DNA of 64,000 bases from Candidatus Pyrohabitans jungbluthii (GTDB taxonomy: Archaea > Hydrothermarchaeota > Hydrothermarchaeia > Hydrothermarchaeales > BMS3B): positions 310,001 through 374,000 of the forward strand of contig MTMD02000008.1 of assembly GCA_002010065.2 (NCBI GenBank), read 5' to 3'. Positions 9,437 to 18,538 of this stretch are shown piece by piece. A model generated the notes under the pieces. It searched no databases, was not told the origin of the DNA, and saw only the letters and a program-made list of their open reading frames with translations. Made by a program: the position numbers and the translations under genes. Position 1 is the first letter of the stretch. Each line of letters starts with the position of its first letter.

Positions 9437-9730
9437 ATGAATAAAAAGCTCCTCTGGTGGATTTTCGGCGTGACCAAGGGCGGGGTTGTGAGAGCAAAAA
9501 TAGTAAAGATACTCCACGAGAGGCCTAGCAACGCCAATCAAATAGCCCAGAAGCTCAAGATGGACTACACAACCGTGAGATACCACCTGAATATCCTGTT
9601 AAAGCACGGGATAGTTGAAACCTCAGAGCACACCTACATAGTTATGTACTTTCTCACCGACAAGATGCTGGAGCACTGGGATGAGTTTCTCAAGATTTAC
9701 GAGAAGATCACAGGAGGAGGGAAAGAATGA
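9437..9730 (+). CDS. ArsR-like winged-helix transcriptional regulator
   Basis: RAKIVKILHERPSNANQIAQKLKMDYTTVRYHLNILLKHGIVE. Confidence 0.88.
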   Translation: MNKKLLWWIFGVTKGGVVRAKIVKILHERPSNANQIAQKLKMDYTTVRYHLNILLKHGIVETSEHTYIVMYFLTDKMLEHWDEFLKIYEKITGGGKE

Positions 9731-10182
9731 AAATACTCGTGCCTACCGACGGCTCCTGGGCGGCATATGCCGCGGAGAAGTATGCCGTGGAGCTCTGCCG
9801 CAGATGTGGGGGTAAGATTATTGCGCTCCACGTGTATGACCCGGAAATCTCCCTGGAAACCTGGAAGGTGAAGATAAAGAGAGAGCTTCTAGGGAGGATG
9901 CAGACAGAAAGTGACACCCTTGAGATCGTCGATAGGGTGAAGAAGCTGGGGGAGGAAAAGGGCGTAGAAGTGGAGAGTGTCATAATAAAGGGGAAGGGCA
10001 GGCCTTCGGATGAGATTATAAAGTTTGTGAATCAGCAAGGCGATATTGACCTCATAGTAATTGCACCCACCGGGAAGAGCCACCTCTTCAAGCTGTTTCT
10101 CGGGAGTACCACCGAAGCTTTGATAAGCGAACTGGGAAGGCTTCTGCGCGTTCCTGTGCTTGTTGTTCCAAAGCCTGAGTAG
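9727..10182 (+). CDS. Universal stress protein (UspA)
   Basis: MKILVPTDGSWAAYAAEKYAVELCRRCGGKIIALHVYD...APTGKSHLFKLFLGSTTEAL; overlaps the wHTH gene by 4 nt. Confidence 0.9.
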   Translation: MKILVPTDGSWAAYAAEKYAVELCRRCGGKIIALHVYDPEISLETWKVKIKRELLGRMQTESDTLEIVDRVKKLGEEKGVEVESVIIKGKGRPSDEIIKFVNQQGDIDLIVIAPTGKSHLFKLFLGSTTEALISELGRLLRVPVLVVPKPE

Positions 10183-10433
10183 GTAACAGAGGGGGTATGC
10201 GCATTTTTGCAAAACCATTAGTAAAATTTAAATATTGCAATGGTTATCATTTTCCCGATTGTTTCCAAAATTTATCCAAACTCCTCTAGGAGGTAGATAG
10301 GAACGTTTGTTTTATGGTCCCAGGCATCGAATATTAGTGTTTATAAGGTGCACAAAGGGTTTGGTTTTGTCCCCTTCGCTGCGCGTGCTGAAGTCTCTGA
10401 GCTTGCTTCAAAACTCCATGAGGTGGTTGTACA

Positions 10434-12155
10434 ATGAACCTAGAGAAAGTGATTCCTGCGATTTCCTGGTTGAAGAACTATAAATCCAGGTATTTCTATT
10501 TTGACCTTATTTCTGGGATAAACCTTGGTGTAAGCATGATACCCAAGGCTATGGCCTACGCTTTAGTCGCGGGTTTGCCGCCGATTTACGGCTTATATGC
10601 AAGCTTCGTGGCACCCCTTGTGGCGATACTCTTCGGGAGCAACAAGCTCTTATTCACAGGTCCGGTTGGCGTCATGACCGTCCTGGTTTTCACCGCCCTC
10701 TCGCCTCTTGCTGAGCCGGGCACCCAGGAGTACATAAACTTGGCGGCAATGCTATCCCTGATAGTCGGGTTCCTAATTCTGCTCATAGCCCTGCTTCGCT
10801 TCACCTTCATTCTAAACCTCATATCACACGCAGCGGTTATAGGCTTTGTAAATGCAGCAGCGCTTATAATCACAGCGACGCAGCTCAAGTACATCTTTGG
10901 CGTTCACGTACCCAAAGAAGAGTACGTCATAATGATGTTCCTGGAGATATTCAAGAGCATCCCCGAAACAAACCTGTACGTGTTTGCTTTGTCAGTAGTC
11001 GCCTTTGCCTCAATAATTTTCCTTCACAAGCGCTATCCAAAGCTCCCTGAAACGCTTATAGTGCTGGTCACTTTAACCCTGCTGGTCTACTTCATGAACC
11101 TGGAGGAGAAGGGTGTTGAACTCGTGGGCAGCCTGCCCCAGGGGTTGCCAATGCCCACCCTGCCAGGGGTGGACCTCTCAAGGTTGGGAGCGCTTATCGC
11201 CTCCGCTGTTGTCATAGCTATAGTTGGCATGACTGAGACCTACTCCATCTCGAAGATCGTAGCCTACAACACAAAGCAGAAGGTAGACTTCAACCAGGAA
11301 TTTATAGGCCAAGGGCTTGCGAACATAGTCACGGCGTTCTTCAGGGGCTACCCTGTGTGCGGTAGCTTCTCCGGCACAAGCGTCAACTGGTCCAGTGGTG
11401 CGCGCACCGGCGTATCCATAATAATCTTCAGCATACTCGCCCTTCTCTCCATAACAGTGCTCACGCCGGTGTTCTACTACCTGCCCAAGTTTATGCTGGC
11501 TGTGATTGTGATACTCGCAGTGATTAAGCTGTTCCAGCCAAAGCAGCTTGTGGAGATATACAGGATAAATAAGTACGACGGCATCGTCGCCTTCACAACC
11601 TTTGCAGTCTCTCTTCTGACGAAACCCGATGACGGGATAATCGTCGGCGTTGTGCTCGCGTTGGCGCTTTACGTGTGGAAGACCATGCACACCCGCGTAT
11701 ATTTCATCACCAAGGACAAGGAGACCGGCTACTTCATCGCCTGCCCGGAGCTGGAAAACTCTGAGTGCGAGCAGCTCCTCATCCTGAAGCCCGAAGGCCC
11801 ATTCATCTATGTGAATGCGGAGCACATGCGAGACGAAATCCTCCGCCTGGTGGGCAGCCATAAAAAAGCGAGATGTGTGATCCTCGACATGGCGGCGGTG
11901 TACTACATGGATACCTCGGGCATAGATGCTTTGAAGGACCTTATTGAAGAGCTGCACAAGAAGAATGTGAAGCTTCTGCTGATACACGTGGAGGACGAGG
12001 TGCTGGATGCAATCGCAAAGGAAGGCTTAATAGAGCAGCTAGAAGTCCATGAGACCAAGAAAGAGGCGATTTCCAGCGCATTCAAATACCTTGACAAAAG
12101 TATATGTAAGGAATGTGACAAAGATATATTCAGCGAGTGCAAAGAGAGGAGGTGA
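10434..12155 (+). CDS. SulP-family anion transporter with C-terminal STAS domain
   Basis: DLISGINLGVSMIPKAMAYALVAGLPPIYGLYASFV...SGTSVNWSSGARTG; STAS domain CVILDMAAVYYMDTSGIDALKDL. Confidence 0.94.
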   Translation: MNLEKVIPAISWLKNYKSRYFYFDLISGINLGVSMIPKAMAYALVAGLPPIYGLYASFVAPLVAILFGSNKLLFTGPVGVMTVLVFTALSPLAEPGTQEYINLAAMLSLIVGFLILLIALLRFTFILNLISHAAVIGFVNAAALIITATQLKYIFGVHVPKEEYVIMMFLEIFKSIPETNLYVFALSVVAFASIIFLHKRYPKLPETLIVLVTLTLLVYFMNLEEKGVELVGSLPQGLPMPTLPGVDLSRLGALIASAVVIAIVGMTETYSISKIVAYNTKQKVDFNQEFIGQGLANIVTAFFRGYPVCGSFSGTSVNWSSGARTGVSIIIFSILALLSITVLTPVFYYLPKFMLAVIVILAVIKLFQPKQLVEIYRINKYDGIVAFTTFAVSLLTKPDDGIIVGVVLALALYVWKTMHTRVYFITKDKETGYFIACPELENSECEQLLILKPEGPFIYVNAEHMRDEILRLVGSHKKARCVILDMAAVYYMDTSGIDALKDLIEELHKKNVKLLLIHVEDEVLDAIAKEGLIEQLEVHETKKEAISSAFKYLDKSICKECDKDIFSECKERR

Positions 12156-12160
12156 CCTTT

Positions 12161-12922
12161 TTGAATATACTGCTCTTGGTGTGCCCCCCCTATTCAGAGA
12201 TTGAAAAGCTCCTCAAGGTTGCTGAGAAGATCGGCGCCGCCCTAGGGGGCAAGATAACAGCGCTGTGCGTGAGGAGCGAAATTGCGCAGAAGTACTACTC
12301 ACCCTTCAGCATCCAGCTCGGGAAGGTGGATAAAGAAGAGGAGAAAAAGGTATTTGAGGAGATAACCCGGGTGCTGGGGGATGAGGTTGTGAAGATGAGC
12401 CGCGGCGGAGAGTTGGTCTCCCAGGTGCTCGATGAGATTGAGAAAGGCGGTTACAACATGCTCATCTTTGGGGATGTAGACAAGAAGCTGACAAAGAAGA
12501 TTGCTGAGTACTCCCACGTTCCCACCTTTATATACCGGCGCGGCGAGCAGCTTTCTCGCTTTCTGGTGTGCACCGATGGGAGTGAGCACTCCCTTCGCGC
12601 TGCGCGTTTCGCCGGCAAGCTTGCAAAGGCTATGAAGGCGAAGCTTACCCTCCTCTCTGTGGCCAAAAGTGAAGAAGAGCGCTCATTCGCGGAGGAGGCG
12701 ATACGCAAGGCAAAGGAGGCGCTGGCAGAGGTATCCGTCAGCGAAGTGGAGGAAAAAATTGGAATCGGTAGGGTGAGGGAGGTCATCCTCGCAGAAGAGA
12801 AAGACTACGACCTGCTCGCACTCGCTCCTCGTGGGCTGAGCAAGCTGGAGCGAGTGGTGCTGGGGCATGTCTCTCTGCATGTTCTCGAAAAAGCGGAGAG
12901 CAACATCCTGCTCGTCCGTTAA
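12161..12922 (+). CDS. Tandem-domain universal stress protein
   Basis: TTG start at 12161 after gagaggaggtgacc; CTDGSEHSLRAARFAGKLAKAMKAKLTLLSVA...APRGLSKLERVVLGHVSL. Confidence 0.88.
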   Translation: MNILLLVCPPYSEIEKLLKVAEKIGAALGGKITALCVRSEIAQKYYSPFSIQLGKVDKEEEKKVFEEITRVLGDEVVKMSRGGELVSQVLDEIEKGGYNMLIFGDVDKKLTKKIAEYSHVPTFIYRRGEQLSRFLVCTDGSEHSLRAARFAGKLAKAMKAKLTLLSVAKSEEERSFAEEAIRKAKEALAEVSVSEVEEKIGIGRVREVILAEEKDYDLLALAPRGLSKLERVVLGHVSLHVLEKAESNILLVR

Positions 12923-12927
12923 GTTTT

Positions 12928-13770
12928 TTATTCCAGTTCTGGGCAGCTCTTAACTATAAACACATTTGTCTCTGCATGTGCTACCAGCGCCAGGGAGACA
13001 TGTCCCATTAGCAAACGCTGGAGCTTGCTCAAGCCGCGGGAGCCGAGGAGCACCAGGTCGTAATTTTTGGTCTCTTCCAGTATAGAATCCCTAACCTTGC
13101 CCACCTTCACCTGAGTCTCTGCCTCAACCCCATGCTTCTTTGCTATATCTACACCTTCCTCCACATTTTTCTCTGCAATTTCCCTGAGCCCCACTTCCCT
13201 TGCCACTGAAAGCAGCGTGAGCTTTGCATTCATATTCTTAGCGAGGTAGGCGCCCAGCTTCACAGCACAGTTCGCAAGCTTGGAGCCGTCGGTGCACACC
13301 AGCATGTTCCGAATCTCAGCCTCCTTCCTCACTACGAGAACAGGTGCCTTGGAGTACTCCGCCACCTTGCTTGAGACGCTGCCGAGTATTGAACGCTGGA
13401 CTCCGGTGCTACCTGAAGTGCCAACTGCGGCGAAGTCGTAGTTGCCAGTTTCAATCTCCTGCACAATCTCCCTGGCGGGGTCTCCAACGACGTATTTCGT
13501 CTCAACCTTTATTCCGTACTCACCCAAGGTTGTGCTCACCCTCTCAAAGACCTTCTCCGCAACCCACTCAACACCGAACATATTTGCTATGGTCTCACCC
13601 TTTGGTCCGGCAGGAATGTTCAGCAGCGAGAAGTACCTCTTTGGCACCTCCGGAGCAACGTATATAGCTGTGGCTTCTCCACCCAGAGCCTTAATAACCT
13701 GCCCCGAAACCACAAGCAGGCTGTGCAGATGCTCCGCGGGGTACACACCCAGCAAAAATCTCGTTCTCAT
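12928..13770 (-). CDS. Tandem-domain universal stress protein
   Basis: MRTRFLLGVYPAEHLHSL...GTSGSTGVQRSILGSVSSKV...LVCTDGSKLANCAVKLGAYLAKNMNAKLTLLSVA...GSRGLSKLQRLLMGHVSL; ATG at 13770. Confidence 0.9.
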   Translation of the reverse strand: MRTRFLLGVYPAEHLHSLLVVSGQVIKALGGEATAIYVAPEVPKRYFSLLNIPAGPKGETIANMFGVEWVAEKVFERVSTTLGEYGIKVETKYVVGDPAREIVQEIETGNYDFAAVGTSGSTGVQRSILGSVSSKVAEYSKAPVLVVRKEAEIRNMLVCTDGSKLANCAVKLGAYLAKNMNAKLTLLSVAREVGLREIAEKNVEEGVDIAKKHGVEAETQVKVGKVRDSILEETKNYDLVLLGSRGLSKLQRLLMGHVSLALVAHAETNVFIVKSCPELE

Positions 13771-13771
13771 T

Positions 13772-15577
13772 TTAATAACCTCCAATACCCGCAAATTCCC
13801 TCGCTCTGTCGAGCAGGCCGTCGGGGAACCCCACAATGCTGTACACCAGCACAAATGTGAATATCCACATTATTACAAGGCTGAGCAGGAATATCCCTAC
13901 CCCGTACTTTATGAAATCACTTGCACTGAGCATGCGCTCTCCCGTGTCTGGATACCTGCCCAAGGCGTAAACTATTACGTTGTTCGGCGTACCTATCACA
14001 AGGATGTGGGCAAAGCTCGTTGCAAAGGCTGTGGCCAAGCCAACTGCCCAAGGTTCGGCAGAGTTGCCGCTCAACAAGCCCATAGGCAATGTTATTGGAC
14101 CCAGAAGCGCAGTTGTGGCAGCATCGCTCATAAAGTTGGTTATCACACCGCTGAGCAGACTAACAAAGATCCAGAGCATCAAGCCGCTGGGTTCCACGAT
14201 GCTCGACATTGTGTTCATAAAACTCCTCGCCAGCCAGAGCGCTGCACCAGTTTCCTTCATGAATGCGCCCAAGCCGAGGGCACCGATATAAACAAACCAG
14301 GCATCCCAGGCGATGCCCTTTAACATCTTCTCCCAGTTGATTATCCTCAGAAATATTGGAGCAAGCATTGCAAACAGCGACGCAGCGCCGAGACCGCCTA
14401 TCTCAAAGAGTTCACCAAAAACCCAGCCTATGATTGTTATCACCAGTATGAGTGCCACCAGCTTCTCATCCCTGCTCATCGGTCCGCGTTTTCGAATCTC
14501 CTCTTTTATCGCCTCAATGCCAGGGGTCAGGTCTCTTACCCTGGGCTTGAACACCACCATTGCGTAGACACCAACTGCAACGCCAAGCACAGGCACCATG
14601 GGTAAGCCGTAAAGCATCCACTGGGCAAAGCTCATGGGCACGCCAAAATGTTCAAAATACTGAAGCATTATGGCATTTCTCGCACCTGCTGCGGGAGAGC
14701 CCACACCGCCTACGTTCATAGCCCACGTCAGTGTTAGAAGGAGCATCTTCGCAAGCACAGGGTCGTGAACCACCTCACCGCGCTTGCTAGCAGCGCGCAC
14801 GGCGCCATAGTAGATGCTCGCCATAACAGGTGCGAGAAAAGCAGCAAGAGCGTGAGCAGATATAAAAGCGCCCACAATTGGCATTATTATAGCAATCGCA
14901 AAAATAGGTCCACGAAAGCCGTGCGCCCACCCAAGGATGGTGGCAGCAATTCGGCTGTGCAGTCCCACCTCGGAGACTATGTATCCCAGCGCTAACACAC
15001 CCAGGATGAAGAATACCGCATCTCCCATGAAGTTCTTTGCAATGTCGCTGGGGCTTGGACCGTCAAGCACAAACACATAACCTGTCATTGGAATCAGCAT
15101 TGCCGCTGCACCGATGGGCACCGCCTCTGTTGCAAAGAAGATCACAGACATCAGTACGAGAGCTACCACAACCTTCGCCTTGAATGCCGCCTCCTTGGCA
15201 ACATGGTCCAGCCAAGCGTCACTCTTTGCTATCTTGGCACGCCACTCTTCCCTGGAGAGTATGATCTCGTCGATGAGCTTTATCTTTTCATCTTCATCCT
15301 TTGCTATGGAGAGAAGCTCATCAACCTTCTCCCTGTCTTCTTCTGGCAGAGTTATCTTTCCTGTCTCGTAGAAGTAGAGGAAGTCCCTGGCATTGCCGAC
15401 AATCTTCTTCTCCACGAACATCCTCTCAGCGTACTCATTCTCCCTGACAACTTCATAGAGACCCTCAGGTGTTGGTAGTGATATAACAGCCAAAAATACA
15501 AAAAATCCAAAAGAGGTCCACATCCTCTTATGCGCCAGAAGACCACGGTGGTCGACAGTATGCTCTGCCTCTACCAT
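13772..15577 (-). CDS. DASS/SLC13-family anion symporter with an inserted ~90-aa helical soluble region near the N-terminus
   Basis: VGSPAAGARNAIMLQYF, SDAATTALLGPITLPMG, IGTPNNVIVYALG motifs; charged insert between first and second TM segments. Confidence 0.87.
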   Translation of the reverse strand: MVEAEHTVDHRGLLAHKRMWTSFGFFVFLAVISLPTPEGLYEVVRENEYAERMFVEKKIVGNARDFLYFYETGKITLPEEDREKVDELLSIAKDEDEKIKLIDEIILSREEWRAKIAKSDAWLDHVAKEAAFKAKVVVALVLMSVIFFATEAVPIGAAAMLIPMTGYVFVLDGPSPSDIAKNFMGDAVFFILGVLALGYIVSEVGLHSRIAATILGWAHGFRGPIFAIAIIMPIVGAFISAHALAAFLAPVMASIYYGAVRAASKRGEVVHDPVLAKMLLLTLTWAMNVGGVGSPAAGARNAIMLQYFEHFGVPMSFAQWMLYGLPMVPVLGVAVGVYAMVVFKPRVRDLTPGIEAIKEEIRKRGPMSRDEKLVALILVITIIGWVFGELFEIGGLGAASLFAMLAPIFLRIINWEKMLKGIAWDAWFVYIGALGLGAFMKETGAALWLARSFMNTMSSIVEPSGLMLWIFVSLLSGVITNFMSDAATTALLGPITLPMGLLSGNSAEPWAVGLATAFATSFAHILVIGTPNNVIVYALGRYPDTGERMLSASDFIKYGVGIFLLSLVIMWIFTFVLVYSIVGFPDGLLDRAREFAGIGGY

Positions 15578-15835
15578 CCAACTACCTCCTTTAGATACAA
15601 GATTACTTTTATTGCGTTAAAAATTGATTTGCGACTATTTAAATTCAGTGGTTACTGTGCCGCACGGCTCTGACAAACTTTCAAATAATAACGGATATTT
15701 TTAAAAAGCTAAAATATCTTTGGAAACGACCCATACACAGGCGGCCTATTTCGAAGCCCGGAAATACTTCCAAAACAAATATATAGTGAGACCAATTTTA
15801 TATACCAGACCAGTACATCGCGGAGAGTAGTAGGC

Positions 15836-17167
15836 ATGGAGCCAGCTCAGATATTTGCAGCCACGGTGCTTTTAGTTTCATATGCTTTGATTGTCACAGA
15901 AAAGGTGCATCGCACAGTTGCCGCCATGGGAGGCGGAGCGCTGATAATCGCCCTTGGCCCCCATTTCGGGCTCATCGACAGGGCAAGCTACCCCAGCGAA
16001 ATCCACTTCATGCGCGAGGCAGTGGACTGGAACACCATAGGCCTCCTCCTAGGAATGATGATAATAGTGGGCATACTGAAGGACACAGGTGTATTCGAGT
16101 TTATCGCCGTAAAAACTGCCAAGCTCTCCAGGGGCGACCCCTGGAAGATAATGCTCCTGTTCGCCTCCACTACAGCTCTGCTTTCCGCCTTCCTGGACAA
16201 CGTTACCACAGTGCTGCTCATCGCCCCTGTCACTGTAAGTATAACCCTGAGCCTGAAGCTCAATCCCGTGCCATTTTTAATATCCGAGGTGCTAGCCTCC
16301 AACATAGGAGGCACTGCCACGCTCATAGGTGACCCGCCGAACATAATAATAGGAAGCGGCGCAGGACTCAGCTTCAATGAGTTCATCATCAACCTAGGAC
16401 CAATAGTCGTCGTCGTGTTTATTCTTTCGTTATTTTTCCTGAAATACGTCTTCAGAGCCCATCTGTCGCAGAAGCCAGAGAACATAGACGAAGTTCTTGC
16501 GATGAACGAGTGGGACCAGATTAAGGACCCCGTGCTACTCAAGAAGTCCCTCGCGGTGCTCGCCTTTGTTATAATCCTGTTCTTCCTGCACTCTGCTCTG
16601 CACCTAGAGCCATCGACGGTGGCGCTGCTCGGCGCCTCAATGCTCCTGCTTTTGAGCTTTGAGCATCCTGACAAGGCGCTCCACCAGGTGGAGTGGAGCG
16701 TGTTGCTATTCTTTGCAGGGCTGTTCGTGATAGTAAAGGGCGTGGAGGAGGCTGGCTTAATAGAGAGGGTTGCGATATTCGCTGTTGAGCTGACAGGCGG
16801 GGACCTAATTGTTGCCATGTTTGTAATACTGTGGATCTCGGCCATAGCAAGTGCCATAATAGATAACATCCCTTTCACGGCGACGATGGTACCACTGGTG
16901 CACAGCATGAGCTCGAGTCCAGAGCTGGCATCGCAGATAGCCCAGCTTAACGGAAACCCCCTGTGGTGGGCTCTCGCTCTGGGCGCCTGCCTTGGTGGAA
17001 ATGGTACGCTGATTGGAGCCTCCGCAAATGTCGTTGTCGCTGGAATAAGCGAGCGAATGGGATATCCGATATCCTTCAAGGAGTTTCTGAAGTACGGCGC
17101 ACCTGTAACATTCCTATCTGTGCTGATCTCCGGGATACTTCTTTATGTTAAAACCTTTATAATATAG
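15836..17167 (+). CDS. ArsB/NhaD (IT superfamily) anion/cation permease
   Basis: SAFLDNVTTVLLIAPVTVSI, NIGGTATLIGDPPNIIIGSGAGLSF, IDNIPFTATMVPL, LGGNGTLIGASANVVVAGI. Confidence 0.9.
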   Translation: MEPAQIFAATVLLVSYALIVTEKVHRTVAAMGGGALIIALGPHFGLIDRASYPSEIHFMREAVDWNTIGLLLGMMIIVGILKDTGVFEFIAVKTAKLSRGDPWKIMLLFASTTALLSAFLDNVTTVLLIAPVTVSITLSLKLNPVPFLISEVLASNIGGTATLIGDPPNIIIGSGAGLSFNEFIINLGPIVVVVFILSLFFLKYVFRAHLSQKPENIDEVLAMNEWDQIKDPVLLKKSLAVLAFVIILFFLHSALHLEPSTVALLGASMLLLLSFEHPDKALHQVEWSVLLFFAGLFVIVKGVEEAGLIERVAIFAVELTGGDLIVAMFVILWISAIASAIIDNIPFTATMVPLVHSMSSSPELASQIAQLNGNPLWWALALGACLGGNGTLIGASANVVVAGISERMGYPISFKEFLKYGAPVTFLSVLISGILLYVKTFII

Positions 17168-17179
17168 GTGAGGAGGAAA

Positions 17180-18070
17180 ATGAAGATACTCGCAGCGGTG
17201 AAGTTTTCAGACGAAAAGAACCCTGTGGTGGAGACGAGTATAAACTTCGCATGCCATACCAAATCCTCTCTGCGCTTTCTTCATGTTGTGGACAGAACTC
17301 CGCTCAAGCGAAGCTTTGTCAGAGAGATGCCAGAGAGTATGAAGGAGTACCTGGTGAAGAGGGGGGAGGAAATTCTAAAGAATGCGAAGAAGCAGGCTAA
17401 GAGGTGCGGAATTTCTGTGAGAACAGCGCTTCTTGAAGGCAACCCCAAGGAAATTATATTGAAGGAGGCTGAGAAGCACGACCTCTTGGTTATGCGCTCC
17501 AGGGTTTTCAGCCCATCGGAGAAGCTGGGCAGCGTTGCCGAGCAGGTGCTCTCCAAGGTTACAAAGCCGGTGATGCTTGTAAATGAGACGAAGGCGAACT
17601 TCGACGTGTGCCTGGTACCGGTTGACGGCTCAGACGCTTCGTTTAAATCCCTGTATGAGATAAAGAACAAAAGCAAAATATACAATTTCAAAAAAATTAT
17701 TATCCTTTTGATTCACAGTAAGAGTAAGGAAGAGGTAGTTAAGGAGGAAGTGTCCAAGGATTCAAAGAAGGAGATCCTCTCCGGCACAGGTGAGCTTGAC
17801 CTGTATGGACACCGCGTCATAATGGAGGCCGCTGAGAACATAGTTGAAAACGCTGCTCCAGAGGTGGTGTCAGAGGTTGTCCACATAACGCATGGCGATG
17901 TTGCAGATGCCATTTTAGACTACTCTGCAAAGAAGCAGGTGGACATAATATTTATGGGTATGACGGGGAAAGGAAGAATCTCGCGCTTTTTCATGGGCTC
18001 CGTCTCACGAAAGGTGGCGTCTTTCTCCAAGGTGCCTGTGGTTATCTTTCCAGAGCCATACGTGCCCTGA
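17180..18070 (+). CDS. Tandem-domain universal stress protein
   Basis: MKILAAVKFSDEKNPVVETSINFACH...VCLVPVDGSDASFKSL...IIFMGMTGKGRISRFFMGSVSRKVASFSKVPVVIFPEP. Confidence 0.87.
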   Translation: MKILAAVKFSDEKNPVVETSINFACHTKSSLRFLHVVDRTPLKRSFVREMPESMKEYLVKRGEEILKNAKKQAKRCGISVRTALLEGNPKEIILKEAEKHDLLVMRSRVFSPSEKLGSVAEQVLSKVTKPVMLVNETKANFDVCLVPVDGSDASFKSLYEIKNKSKIYNFKKIIILLIHSKSKEEVVKEEVSKDSKKEILSGTGELDLYGHRVIMEAAENIVENAAPEVVSEVVHITHGDVADAILDYSAKKQVDIIFMGMTGKGRISRFFMGSVSRKVASFSKVPVVIFPEPYVP

Positions 18071-18092
18071 TTAAAAAGAAAAGGTAGAGAAT

Positions 18093-18467
18093 TTAGTCCT
18101 CCTCGTCATCCTCCTTCTTATCAGGGTCGAAGTCCAGGTATTCCTTCATCTCTCCCGGGAATATCTCTATTACCTCGTCGCCGCGCTTTAAATGGGTGTA
18201 AACCACCTCAAGATAATCCTCAAACTTCACCTTGTACTTCTCATGAAAGTCAGGTAAATCACGGGGGAAGTTTATCCATCGGGGATTCTCCACCTTAACC
18301 TCAACGGTCTCGTTGATCTCCTGAATCAGGTTTTTCCTTTCATCGAAGTGACGGCGCACCTCAAAGACAAGCACATCTCCCGGCTTAATGTCGTACTGTG
18401 TCTTCATGGTGTAGTTTATGTACATCTCGTCGTCGCTCTCTATGCGGTTTATCTCCCTGAGTGGCAT
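18093..18467 (-). CDS. Conserved-looking hypothetical protein with acidic C-terminus
   Basis: ORF with acidic tail DFDPDKKEDDEED; intergenic context consistent with a gene. Confidence 0.6.
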   Translation of the reverse strand: MPLREINRIESDDEMYINYTMKTQYDIKPGDVLVFEVRRHFDERKNLIQEINETVEVKVENPRWINFPRDLPDFHEKYKVKFEDYLEVVYTHLKRGDEVIEIFPGEMKEYLDFDPDKKEDDEED

Positions 18468-18538
18468 TGCTTTCGCCTCCCTTAACTTTTTCTTACCAAA
18501 GTTAGCTAAACTATCTTAACCTGTTAAACTTTGGAGGC

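Noticed and set aside
11178-11987. 269-aa minus-strand ORF antisense to SulP
   Set aside because: Lies wholly within the confidently assigned SulP CDS; composition looks like an antisense shadow with no recognisable domain.
13442-14323. 293-aa plus-strand ORF across tandem Usp and DASS genes
   Set aside because: Covers the antisense of two strong genes and their junction; no recognisable domain.
15988-17079. 363-aa minus-strand ORF antisense to the ArsB/NhaD-like permease
   Set aside because: Ser/Thr/Pro-rich shadow translation; the plus strand has clear family motifs.
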